Assembly: GCA_947179485.1 (NCBI GenBank)
Contig: OX359245.1
Span: 22,369,067-22,433,066 of the forward strand
Reading direction: 5' to 3'
Origin: Allacma fusca
Taxonomy: Eukaryota > Arthropoda > Collembola > Symphypleona > Sminthuridae
DNA length: 64,000 bases
Both the position numbers and the translations under genes were made by a program. The notes under the pieces were generated by a model. That model searched no databases and had not been told where the DNA came from. It saw only the letters and a program-made list of their open reading frames with translations. The stretch's first letter is position 1. Each line of letters opens with the position of its first letter. Below, one piece after another: positions 11,988 to 22,826 of the stretch.

Positions 11988-12300
11988 GTAAGTTATCAGA
12001 ACATCTGAGATGACGCATTCAATACTGAACGCGTGCAGTTGGTAATCTAAACTTCGTTTAGAAAGTAAGTCCACTAGTTGTCTTTTCATCGAAAAACAAA
12101 GTAACCAGAAATTCAACTTTTCTGATTGATTATTTTCGTTGTGTTGTTAAATGTTTCATTTAGTCCAGGGTGATTTGATAAGTTGATTGTTTTACTATTG
12201 TTTTTACAATTGGTCCTTTGGATTAGTTATATAAATCGGGACGACTATTTTTTGACAAGTCGTTAAATGTCATGATTGTAACACTGATCCATTTTTGAAG

Positions 12301-12568
12301 ACTTTATAACACAGAATGCCGGAGAGCACATACGTGGAACAGAATGTGACCAGCGCATACTGAGCAAAGGACAATCAAATGGAAACGTATATTCACCAAA
12401 CTATCCATTTCTCTACTTACCTAAGATTGTCTGCCGCTACTTCATTTATGGGCTTCAAGATCCTCAACATTTGGAGCGTGTGCGACTAGTATATGAAAAG
12501 TTTGATGTTCCATCCAACGCAAACACTCGCAACAGCGAAGAGGACCAAAACCAGTCTACTTCTCACAA
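12301..12568 (+). CDS. Sol1: Sol1-like exon 5: linker and first half of CUB3
   Basis: The acceptor atttttgaag was chosen because it restores the frame set by exon 4; the tempting cacag at 12314 would shift the frame into a stop. The product reads DFITQNAGEHIRGTECDQ, then SNGNVYSPNYPF, KIVCRYFIYGLQD, RVRLVYEKFDVPS and a polar segment rich in Asn, Glu and Ser. It ends CACAA|gtaatg. An alternative in-frame acceptor lies at 12324 (ccggag), which would drop eight residues. Confidence 0.85.
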
Positions 12569-12882
12569 GTAATGATCACACCCCACAATTGTCCAAATCC
12601 AAAGTGCCCTACAAGTGGCACTTCATTTAAAATTAAGTTACTAAATTTTTTTAACTCATTTTCTGAAATCCCATCTTGAAAAATGTCTTCCTATAATTTT
12701 TTTTTGCGTTAGCACTAATACATTTCCATGTAACCAATATTAATTGCTTAAGCACAGGGTTAACACATCTATCACGAGAGGTCGGATTGCTGTTCAATAT
12801 CGACAAGTATAGGAAAAGTAAAATTCGATTCATGTGGCAAATATTATGGGCATTTTCTTACGGGTGCGTCCGTTACAACTAC

Positions 12883-13226
12883 ATCGCGCTATTTTCCGGA
12901 AACAAAATTATACTAAATTTGAGAATTTTAAATACACTTTAACATGAAAAAATTGCAATTTTCAGAAGCTAGACGCACGAAGAATCCAACGGAAATTCTG
13001 AAAATTTGTATGAGGTATATACACTCCTAAAAACAATGGCAAAAAACTGAAAAAAATTAAAAGAATCACAACTACCCGGAAACTCATAATTTTTGAAACG
13101 TTTACGAAAATTCAGAAAGTTAAATTTTTTGACAAATCTAAGCACCCGAATCTACTGAAAATTCCCACGTTAAAATTCATTTAAAATTCCCAATTTACAA
13201 TTATTTTGTTTCCGGGAAATCGCGAT
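12883..13226. mobile_element. 344-bp MITE with CGCG...CCGGAAACAAAAT ends
   Basis: The left end ATCGCG.CTATTTTCCGGAAA and right end TTTCCGGGAAATCGCGAT are inverted repeats continuing into ACAAAATTAT / ATAATTTTGT. The flanks (TAC before, ATAT after) allow a TA or no duplication, so the superfamily is open. The interior is noncoding and A-rich. Confidence 0.65.
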
Positions 13227-13620
13227 ATATAATTTTAGCTGACGCGGCGTCGAAAGGCTTCACAGTTAGTTGGTTCAGTCGCATGGCACATATTACAGAA
13301 ATAGCTGACTGTGCAGTGCTAGTAGATATATATAAACATTAACGTACGACACAGAGAAAGGGCTAATGGCTTAATCGGCTAGTATTAAAATATTTAGACA
13401 ATATGATGAGGATAATGAGATGCATAAACAGATTCGGCCTCGTCAATGGAAAATGCACGCCATTTGTAAATTTATGCATACTACTACCGCAAACAAACCG
13501 GGTAGTTAGCCTTTAAGGTAATTGGTACTCTCAATCGCAAACCAGTAGGAGTTTTTACCCTTTAAGAGGGAGAGCGAAGATTTAATTTTCATCATCGTCT
13601 AAATTATGTTATCAGATAAC

Positions 13621-13699
13621 GGATCAAGCCACCTCCTGCGTCGGTGGATAACCCCAATTTCCCAATAACAGCACCGACGCAAGTTTAGTGGCTTGTTCC
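13621..13699. repeat. 79-bp two-step hairpin
   Basis: GGATCAAGCCAC...GTGGCTTGTTCC forms an outer stem and TGCGTCGGTG...CACCGACGCA an inner stem, around an AT-rich loop. The symmetry is far above background in this AT-rich intron. It could be a MITE core or a structured transcript. Confidence 0.6.
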
Positions 13700-14349
13700 G
13701 CCAGTATTAACACTCTATTTCCGAAATCATTTTTTTAAGTCGAATATTTTGTAAATAATGATGTTTGCTTCTAACATACATTTTCGTATGTTATAATCGA
13801 ACGGTGCCTACAGAACTTCTTTAAATACATAATTTGCAATTTGTACTCGCGAACCTAGAGAGTACGTTTAGGAGAGATTAGCCAATAGCCTTAGTAAAGC
13901 CTTTTTAATTACACCAATATATTATAGTAATTAAAATCCAACAAATTACAAAACATCTTCTAAAAACACAATCAAAAATGGGTCCAAGAAAAGCAATTAC
14001 CTGTGTATGCACATACATTCACCTTTGCCCATTATTTCACCTTGTTCGGCAGTATCAGTTACAACGACCTTGATATTTTCTTTAGACTCACCCCTCGAAA
14101 AAGCAACATACATTTGTTCATGTGAAAATAAATGCCAACTATACCAAAACTTTGTCAATGACATTTATTAACTGTCTTTGCAAAGCTTACTCTAATAGGA
14201 AACTGTCTTCTCTTTAATATAAATGGGTAGTCACTGCTTATGTTGTTATAAATGTAGCCCGTGACAATATGCCGTGGCCGTTGCTACTGTATAATGCTTT
14301 GGTATACTTACCAGTAAACCATTTTAGCCTGTATGGTCATTTGTACTCG

Positions 14350-15031
14350 CCGGGTGTGGAAAAAGTTCCAAATGGTCAACGATTCTGACAACAGTAAATG
14401 GTCAACTAACCCGCCGGGGTAAGATGGCCAACAACCCGCCGAAATTTTTGGCCAACTACCTGGGTATCGAAAAAAATTTTTGCCCAACTAAATAACTTTT
14501 TTGGTTAACTACCTGGGTATCGAAATTTCTTTTTGCTCAACTATCTAAAATGTTTGGTCAACTACCTGGGTAGCGAAATTTGTTTTTGCCCAACTACCTA
14601 AAATGTTTGGTCAGCTACCTGGGTAGCGAAATTTGTTTTTGCCCAACTACCTAAAATGTTTGGTGAACTACCTGGGTAGCGAAATTTGTTTTTGTCCAAC
14701 TACCTAAAATGTTTGGTCAACTACCGGGGTAGCGAAATTTGTTTTTGCCCAACTACCAAAACAATTTGGCCAACTACCTGGGTAGGATGAAAAATTTTTG
14801 CGCAACTGACAATAATTTTTGGTGAACTACCTGGGTAGCGACAAAATTGTTTGCCCAACTACCAAACATTGTTGGTCAACTACCTGGGTAGCGAAAAAAA
14901 ATTTTGGTCAAATAACCCGCCAGTGTTTTTGAAAATGGCCAACTATCCCGCCGTTCAATGTTGCCCAACTACTTTGGCCCATTTTGTCAACGATCCCGGA
15001 TCGCAGGATCGGGAACTTTTTCCACACCCGG
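14350..15031. mobile_element. TIR element with an internal 54-bp tandem array
   Basis: The ends CCGGGTGTGGAAAAAGTTCC and GGAACTTTTTCCACACCCGG are perfect 20-bp inverted repeats. TACTCG occurs on both sides (14344-14349, 15032-15037), extended by CC to an 8-bp match if two terminal bases are shared. The interior is about eight units of a 54-bp repeat containing GGTCAACTACCTGGGTAGCG and TTTTTGCCCAACTACC. No coding sequence was found; the superfamily is unassigned. Confidence 0.8.
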
Positions 15032-15316
15032 TACTCGCCAACCTATAAAGCTCGTTTAGGAGGGAGATCCAAGTTTTAAAATTCTTTTGTGTTCGTGCCA
15101 ACACTGTCATTTTATAATATTAAGATAAGATTGTGAACGATCACGATATTAACGATGTTTCAAAAGTCAACGATATGACCAACCCTGGTTTCTATGCATT
15201 TCTATATATGCCATAAGGAGAGCACGTGTTGAAAGAATTCGTTCAAGTGAAACGAAATACAAGCGTTTTACGTGTCTCATTGGAGATCAGGCATAAGCTT
15301 TGTTGGAGCTTACAAG

Positions 15317-15694
15317 CAGGGGTCGGATTTTTGTGGGAAGACCAGAAGATTCTTTCCAGGGAAAAATATTTCTGGCAAGGAAAAACTCTAAGGTAAGGGA
15401 CTCAATTTTGTGAACAGTGATTTTTAAATTCGTTGACCTTTTTCTTGTGAGGGATTTTCAAATTTATTGACGTGTTTAGGGAAATTTGTTAGGTAAACGG
15501 ATTTTTGACCTTATTTTACAGAGATATGACGTCTTGTAGGGAAATTGTTTTTGCCAACAGGGATTTTGAAAATCGTTGACCTTTTTTCAGCAGGGTTTTT
15601 TGAAATCGTTGAGGACCTGCCTGCAGGGACATTTGATTCAGCAGGGAAATTCAGAAATAATCTTCCAGGGAGATTTACAAAAATCCGACCCCTG
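15317..15694. mobile_element. hAT-type MITE, copy 1 of CAGGGGTCGG family
   Basis: Inverted ends CAGGGGTCGGATTTTTGTGG and ACAAAAATCCGACCCCTG are flanked by CTTACAAG / GTTACAAG, an 8-bp duplication with one mismatch. The interior is a degenerate series of TTTCAGCAGGG / ATCGTTGACCTTTTT units about 55-60 bp apart. The second copy lies inverted at 26905-27246. Confidence 0.82.
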
Positions 15695-15702
15695 GTTACA
15701 AG

Positions 15703-16426
15703 ATGGCAATGCATGGGATTTGTAAAAACGGAAAATAACGTTTATATTTTTTGTTATGGTTTACGTTTTTGGTTTTGCAAATCCAACCTTTGGGTTAGTT
15801 TTAGTATAACGTTATCACGTATTTTCAGTTTCGTTTTTCGTTACTGTAAACCGTTTTCTCTTTTTTTCCGATAATAACGTTATGAATAGCGTTATCCATC
15901 CCTGCAACGCTGCAACCAAAACATTGACTACCGATCAATCTTATAGTAGTTAGACATGAGCGCTTCGCTTCAATCGCTATCGATTCATTGATTGCAGTTC
16001 GTGATTTTTAGTTACTAGCTTATGCTGTTAAATCCTTAAGTGGCGCTTTACCCATGAGTGACTTGACTTGGCGCTGATTTCTTTTATTATGGTAGCTGAA
16101 TATCGACTGAAGGAAAATTGCTGAACAAGCGCTAATATAAATCTGCATTACTGATACAGTTATTCGAAAGTGTGTCTCGGAGCTTGGTTAGTGAAAAGTC
16201 CCTAAAAGTTTCAAACAGTGTGATATGTGGCGCCTACTGTACATAGACATGTTTTTAATCGGTACCATCATTTAATTTCCATTCCGTAGGTCAAACGGAT
16301 GACCCAATTTTCTCCAAAATCAATCAGATGCTCTCGTTGTATCTACTCTGGCACCGCGAATAAATTGAATAAATGCATGGTCTCAATGATTCGGTAGTTA
16401 CCGTAATGTACGAACAACCAGACGTG
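15703..16426. other. Intron 5 segment: nothing recognised
   Basis: AT-rich sequence between two mobile elements. I see no coding similarity, inverted ends or array. Confidence 0.5.
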
Positions 16427-18255
16427 AAAGAACACCTTCAAGAATTATCCACATTTGTAAGTGAGACACTTCGCGTAAGGGGCAATGCATATCTACTGCT
16501 TCGCAAAGTTTTACAATTTCATAGGGTTCATGCAACTATTACGTTACAGTAAAAGCAAAAACCAGAATCACATTATTAGTCTTTTAAGCAATTCATTCAT
16601 TTGAAGTACACGCTCTACACCTGATTTATAGCCAAAATATTTTAAACAGAACATTTAACATCAACATCAGCGTTAGATTAAAAAGTAATTAAATAACTTT
16701 TGTCATTATATTGCAGCCATACTTTAAGCAAAAAGTGAGTACCCGGAGCTATAACCGGATCCTTTTGTTTAAACCCATTTTACTTCAACTTACATTGAAC
16801 CGTATTCCTAAGCAATTTCCCTTGCATAGCTCTCAATGCACCGTATTCGTGGACCATTTTACTTTATAAAGTTATGTAACAGTTATAATCCAAGATTTAA
16901 ATTATAAATAGAAACACTGAAACATCTGTACCAGTTTTATTTCCCAAACATACTAAAAGTCATACAAGCATCTCCCCATAAACAAACATTTCTCACCTCC
17001 TTCAACTCTTGAATTACACAGACTCTATTGCTAGTCTCTTGCGAGAAACACAATCATACTTCCTGAAACGTCTTCCTTACCCTGACTTCCACCTACCTTT
17101 CTATACCTTTAAGCGAGTCTCCGGCGCTATAACCGGATTTAGTTTAGCGAGTGTCCGGCGCTATAACCGGATCCTAGCTTTAGCCAGGAAGTTACTCTTA
17201 GCTAACCGGTACGGTTGTGGAGGGACAATTCCTGTAGCTAAGTGCTAAGGAGGGTGCGGCTAGGGGCATCGGAAGGGTGCCTCGAATGGGCTGCGGATGG
17301 CTCCCCGGATACTACTGGTGTTATAATTCTACCACCGTCACCCACTGCGGGATGCCTGAAGCCTATGCCTTAGTCTTAGCTCTGGATGTCGTCCCGAAAG
17401 CAACCCTTAGGGTTGTAGGGTAGTTAGACATTTTATTAGGTATATCTCTTTTTTAGATAAATAAGATAACTGTGTATCACAGACTTATTGAAAATCAAAT
17501 CTAATTAATCGAAAGATTAAATGATTTGATGTTCAATTGATAGTCGGTATTTGCGCTGCATTATACAGTATTAGCATATAACGAGTTTATGGAAAGTAGT
17601 AGAATAAATATGAGGCATCTCATGATATCTGCACAGGTTTCAGTTAGGAAGTTTTTCAGATAATATAAGTTAATATTATTGAATTAAAAGGTTCAACACT
17701 CCTCAACTGCTAGGGTTTTGTAAAAATCAAATTTTAGGCACTGTTCTGATTAATTATGTTTCTTGCTAGGGTTGTAGAAATGATTTTTAGGATCCAATCT
17801 TATTTAAATGATTTATATGATTACTTATTAGGACACTGTAAGGTTCAACCGTATTAATATAGGGACTTTATTATTTTTTTAGGATTCAATCCTAGTGAAT
17901 TTCTCAGTTCTTATAGGTGAGGATTTTATTTTGGAAATGTTTTCTCAATGGTATGTTGAGGCTAAATATGTGTCTGCGGGACACTGCTATGTTAGGCGAG
18001 GTGAGATCGGTAGCATTTGTCCCCTGGGGCTACCGTGGAATAAAAGCAGTGGGTAGCTGCTGAAGCTAAGCGTACCTTGTGTATCCACTCTCATTAGGAA
18101 CCCTTTTCTGGCTTGGTGTGGATACCTGTGAGGGTACACGGATCTCTAGGCTAGGCCGCTCGGGTTGGGTTAGATAGTAGCTCCATAGTTCAGTCGCTCG
18201 AGACTGCCAATAAGGATGAAATATTCATCCTGATTCAGATTTTTTCTAAACAACT

Positions 18256-20449
18256 ATGGGTCCTATACGAGTCAACCTCGATGAGGGCAAGAAGTGCTTT
18301 ATTTGTAATCATGAGGTTAGAAGCACACGTCAAATGAAATGTTTAGCTGAAGGAAAGGCAGATATTAGAGCTATAGCTCAGGAGCATAGCAAAATCGCTA
18401 AGCAGGAGGCAAAGGAAATAGTAGCAGATATACTTTGCCATCAACGAATTCTTAAAAGCATCGAGTGTTCAAAACTGGAATGTGCAATTGGTTTTATGTT
18501 GTCCCTATTTATCAAGAAAGGTGTTTTATTTGCTTTGGTCCGAAGATTTGCGTGAGGAGTGTTTAATAGGGTATGACGGTTATATTGAATTACCTTGTTC
18601 TGAAATAAGAGAATGGTTAATGCAGTTAAGACAAACTATAAAGGATACGATAAAAAAGCACTGGAGACAGTAACCAATATTCAGACTGTGAATTAAAAGT
18701 ACTGATAGGGTTACTAGGGTAACTACAGAACAGTGTAATAATCATTACGCATATACGACTAGAGTTATCATAGCGTCCAGCGTAGTTTATAACCGGGATT
18801 TAATGATTTTTTTAGTAAAACGTAGAACGGGTTTATCGGATGAATTTGTAAGAGTTATGTTTCACTGTTCAGAGGCAACAATTAATAGATGTTTTAACTT
18901 AGCAATACAAAATCTCAAAACTACATTTATTAAACATCATTTTGGGTTACAGGCTATCTCACTTGAGGATTACATGCAATACCATGTATCCCCCTTTGCA
19001 CAAAAGTTATATAATCAGATCCCGAAAACAAAAAGGCAATTGTAATAATCGACGCGACATATATGCATATGCATAAGAGTTCCAACTACCGTGTTTTAAG
19101 GCAATCATTTTCCGTTTATAAAACCAGGAATCTACTTAAGCCAAATGTTTTGGTTTCTCCTAGTGGTTATTTACTAGATGGCCATGGGCCATACTTTGCA
19201 GAGGCTAAAAACAATGACGCCTCAATCCTAGTAGTCCTCCAATAGGGGATACAAGGATTCGATGGAAAAGTTGAAAGAATTAGGAATACAAACACTTCAC
19301 ATTGCACTGGCATTTTTACTTAGGGGAAAACAGCTCACTGCATTTGAGGCAAACATGTTGCGTGTACCAACGGCAAATAGATTTGTTGTCGAATCCAGAA
19401 ATGGGCACGGAAAAGCTATCTGAAGGTTTTTGCCACAGGTTATGCCTTTCATTGCAAACGTTTTCTAGATGTTTTTAGGAATGCGTGTGCCCTTGTAAAT
19501 GAATATTATTGTCCCATTCTCATGCAACATGCACATTCTCATGCCCCGGCACTGGCACAACTCATGATAGAAAGAGTTGTTCATCCCAACATATTACAGA
19601 CAATGATGGCGGCAGATCTACATTTTGCTCGTCCAAGAAGTGACTGGATAGACTTAACTTCGGAGCATTTGCCAGAGTTTCCAAGGTTAACCATAGAATA
19701 TTTGAGGTTATTAACGTTTGGTACTAATCAATTAGGTCTCGCAAGAAAATATGCATACGATAAGGTTCAGAGAGATTCGCAATACTCACTTCAAATAGTT
19801 AAAGAGTGTGCCGATCATCTTAGAGTTAGGGTATTTTCCAAGCATAGAAATCAGACAATACTTTGGTTACGTTTCCTATCACGATAATAGCCATGAGAAC
19901 GAAACTCGGGATATGGAGGTTGTTCAGGATATTCCAGTAGTTGTTGAACCAATGATAGTGGAAGGAGTACCAGAGTTTGGCGTAGAACAATCAGATGATT
20001 TGCTAGGACAGAACGTCATAGCAAGTAGTAAGTAGTCGAGTCGTCAGCCCTATTCCATGTTTATCACAGAGTACCGAAAGTAATGTATAATTTGCACCAG
20101 ATAGGAGTTATGCTGAAGACGACTTGAGCGATGTAGAAACACTTGTAGGAGACGATGAATATCATCCCGAAAACTTGCCCTGAGACATTGAAGAGGAACT
20201 AAATAGACTTAAGGACGAGTATGAAAATGGCCAAATAGAAAACTGGTACTGCACGTGTCCAAATGGAGCTAGGAATGTAGGGTGTTGCGGTCATATTGCA
20301 AGTGTGTTGTGGTTTTAAGGCCACGCCCGTTATGAAGCAAATATACGCTATTCATCTGCAGAATTACTTGAATCCATAGAAGACTGCGCAGATAGAGATA
20401 TGCCTCAGATACTAAATCCAAGTCAGTTACCACATCCACTAAGCTATTA
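18256..20449 (+). pseudogene. Degenerate DDE_Tnp_4-like transposase with C-terminal SWIM zinc finger
   Basis: The reading frame starts MGPIRVNLDEGKKCFICNHE (a C-x-x-C start) and is traceable through several frameshifts. 18803-19041 carries a helix-turn-helix-like stretch, FVRVMFHCSEATINRCFN. A one-base shift at 19041 leads to VIIDATYMHMHKSSNYR, the first catalytic Asp. YKTRNLLKPNVLVSPSGYLL and GHGPYFAEAKNNDASIL follow. At 19241 the expected D-R-G-F motif reads N-R-G-Y, a lost catalytic Asp. Then FEANMLRV and NRFVVESRNGHGKAI supply the catalytic Glu. The C-terminal part (19522-19887) encodes a transposase tail. At 20250-20310 CTCPNGARNVGCCGHIASVL is a SWIM C-x-C...C-x-H finger. A TAA at the expected L-G-H-A-R-Y interrupts it. 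The copy is inactive. Confidence 0.8.
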
Positions 20450-20639
20450 ATATTTGGCTAAAGTGAGGTAACTAACGAGCAGCTGGATCAGTATTTAAGA
20501 GCACTGCATAAACACTAAAATAATACTTAATGAAAGTTTTAAAACACGAAGTAAATAACAATATGCAAAACACGCCTAACACCTACCTTACGACTCTAAG
20601 GATGCTTCGGGGTGACACCAGAGCATGACTGGGTAAATA

Positions 20640-21610
20640 AAATCACATTTCAGACGTTTTCACACCTTCAATGTCACTCAGCAACCGTACCAACAAAACA
20701 AAAGGCAACTAACCTAACCAAAACGAAACATAAACCTAACCAAACTGAAAAAACAACCAAACCAATACCTAACTAAACGTAACCTAGATAAAACAATTAC
20801 GAACCAAACCAAACCCAACCGAAAACCTCCAACGTAAATACCTAACCAAACACTAAATACAAAACAAAGCAGCAAATAATCAAAACATAACTGAAACAAC
20901 TAAATCCTAACCAAATCAAAATCCTAACCAACTCAAAACCAAAAGAAACAACTAAATCCTAACCAAATCAAAATCCTAACCAACTCAAAACCAAAAGAAA
21001 CCCCCCAGCCATAACCAAAGCAAACGTTAACAAAGTCTTATCAAATCATAAATATAAAATACAAAGTAATCTATAACATTAACAAAAGCCTATGCAAAAC
21101 CGAAGAAAACCATAATATAACCTATGTAAACATAACTCAAACGACAACAATCAACATCAATCAAAAACCAGCTATCAACAAACGAAACCCAAACCGATTG
21201 CAAAATATAACCTAATCAACCTCTAAGGAAAACCAAATCAAAAATACACTTAAACCCAACCAAAACTCTAGCTAAGACAACGAAAACATCTTAATATATT
21301 TTTGGCTTGACTTTGATTTGATTTCGTTAAGATTTTGTATGGCTTATATCATGGTTTTCGTCTGGTTTTGCACATTATTTGTCATGGATTTCGTCTTGGA
21401 TTGAAGTTTATGCATGTCATGCTTTTTGGTTTGGTTTTGCATAGGCCTCGTTTAACTATTGATAGATGTATGACTTTATGGGCTATTGTATGGTTAGGTG
21501 ATATTTATGGTTTGATGAGACTATTAGGTTTTGCCTTGGGTATGCTTGGGGTGTTTGGTTTGGTTCTGGTTGGGTATTTATTTTTTTGGTTTGGGTTTCG
21601 TTTGGGGAAA
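20640..21610. repeat. Strand-skewed CTAACCAAAC tract switching to GTTTGGTTTT tract
   Basis: From about 20700 to 21290 the + strand is almost free of G and T and is dominated by AACC, AAAC and CTAACCAAA units. From about 21300 to 21610 it flips to TTTGGTTTTG and GGTTTGGG. A tandem pair of about 55 bp with AAATCCTAACCAAATC occurs at 20900-21000. The two halves could fold back on each other. The tract lies between the transposase and the right inverted arm. Confidence 0.7.
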
Positions 21611-21955
21611 TGATTTTAAACCAAAAGACCCTGTAATGGCTCCAGGCACTCGCTTTTTCCGTAAAGCACGACTGAAATACGATCGCCAAAGTTTTCTTTT
21701 TAATCTAACGCTGATGTTGATGTTAAATGCTGTTTAAAATATTTTGGGTATAAATCAGGTGTAGAGCGTGTACTGGAAATGAATGAATTGCTTAAAGGAT
21801 TTTAATAGCTGATTTTGGTTTTTTGCTTATACTGTAACGTAATAGTTGCATGAACCCTATGAAATTGTAAAACTTTGCAAAAGCAGTAGATATGCATTAC
21901 CCCTTACGCGAAGTGTCTCACTTTCAATTGTGGATGGTTTTTGAAGGTGTTCTTT

Positions 21956-22248
21956 ACAAAAGGGAACTTTGTTTCACTTCCCCCGATTTTGTACAACTTC
22001 CGTTCGCATTGCTGATTCTGAGCCTCCTGCCGCTTGTCAAGTTGTAGTTAGTAGTTATCGCACAGATATGCAAGTGATTACAATTTAGCTTGAGTATGTG
22101 ATAATGTTTTTCCGATTTGAGACTACAAGTTGTAACTCCTGAAGTTTTGCGGGGAATAATTTATTCATAGGACGCAGAAATTTAAATACTCACTGGTAAT
22201 GATGAGCACTATCAATTTGTTCATACTAATGTGTAAATATTGTTACAG
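21956..22248. other. End of intron 5: nothing recognised
   Basis: Single-copy-looking sequence leading to the exon 6 acceptor. No element end was identified. Confidence 0.5.
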
Positions 22249-22442
22249 GTGCGGTGACGGTTTTCTGAAAATATACCTGAAAGGTCAGGAAGTTATTCAA
22301 GCTTACGACAAGGCTGATTACGAGCTTTGTGGGAAAGAGGTTCCACACGATGTTGTCTCTGAAGGACCAAGGCTGGTTCTGGTCTTTAGTAGCGGCGAAA
22401 CTCAAGGCTTAGGATTTAAAGCTCGTTACGTTTTTGAAACTG
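22249..22442 (+). CDS. Sol1: Sol1-like exon 6: second half of CUB3
   Basis: The acceptor is attgttacag and the donor ACTG|gtatac. The product KCGDGFLKIYLKGQE, ELCGKEVPHDV, RLVLVFSSGE and GLGFKARYVFETG gives the second Cys pair and the G-F-K-A-R-Y-x-F closing strand. The intron before it is 9.7 kb and holds the large long-TIR DDE/SWIM transposon and several smaller elements. Confidence 0.9.
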
Positions 22443-22515
22443 GTATACGACCTTTAACCCTTTGAAAATATTTTTCCAATCGCATGTTTGTTTTATCTAA
22501 AGATTTCTACACTAG

Positions 22516-22744
22516 ATTATCGTGTGCCCGGAACACCAGCACCTGATGGAAGCTGTCATTTTACATACATGAGTTCCAGTCGTAAAAAGGGCGAATTCAA
22601 TTCTCCTCGCCATCCCTCCAATTATCCATCGGAAATCAATTGCACGTATATTTTTCAGGCTGAGTTCAACGAGCAAATTCGCCTCGTCTTTGACCATTTC
22701 AAAGTTAAATCAGACAAAGTAAATTACACAGGGGGAACCTATGG
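22516..22744 (+). CDS. Sol1: Sol1-like exon 7: linker and first half of CUB4
   Basis: A 73-bp intron precedes it; the acceptor ctacactag is the one that keeps the frame. The product begins DYRVPGTPAPDGSCHFTYM, echoing the linker of CUB2 (V-G-T-P-x-P). It continues GEFNSPRHPSNYPSEINCTY and QIRLVFDHFKV. It ends ACCTATGG|gtaaat. The S-P-R-x-P-x-N-Y-P-x-x-x-x-C motif identifies the CUB fold. Confidence 0.92.
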
Positions 22745-22826
22745 GTAAATCTTAAACACATGAGTATTAAAAATTGTCATTTAAAATTCAACCATGTAAT
22801 CATCTGTGATACTCGTGTCATATTAG

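Larger units (their letters stand above)
16427..21955 (+). mobile_element. 5.5-kb DNA transposon with ~350-bp inverted ends, encoding a DDE/SWIM protein
   Basis: The left arm (16427-16785) is mirrored by the right arm (about 21600-21955). Matching blocks include AAAGAACACCTTCAA, GTGAGACACTTCGCGTAAGG, CATAGGGTTCATGCAACTAT and ACGCTCTACACCTGATTTAT. The match ends abruptly outside AAAGAACACC / GGTGTTCTTT. Between the arms lie a broken + strand transposase (18256-20450), a block of CCGG(C/A)GCTATAACCGGAT motifs in the left subterminal region, and an AC-rich then GT-rich tract on the right. No target duplication could be identified. I know related hypothetical invertebrate proteins but no superfamily name for this combination. 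Confidence 0.85.

Noticed and set aside
12314-12326. Exon 5 start at the strong-looking cacag acceptor
   Set aside because: It gives GAATGCCGG... in a frame that meets TGA within 12 codons and loses the CUB3 sequence; the atttttgaag acceptor keeps the frame.
18000-18180. tRNA or snRNA-like GC-richer stretch before the transposase
   Set aside because: No cloverleaf, A/B boxes or U-rich Sm site could be fitted; it is inside the transposon's left noncoding region.
20714-20899. - strand frame rich in Phe/Leu/Trp (LCFVFSVWLGIYVGGFRLGL)
   Set aside because: It results from the CTAACCAAAC skew tract read backwards; no signal or domain, and the same bias appears in the mirrored GT-rich part.
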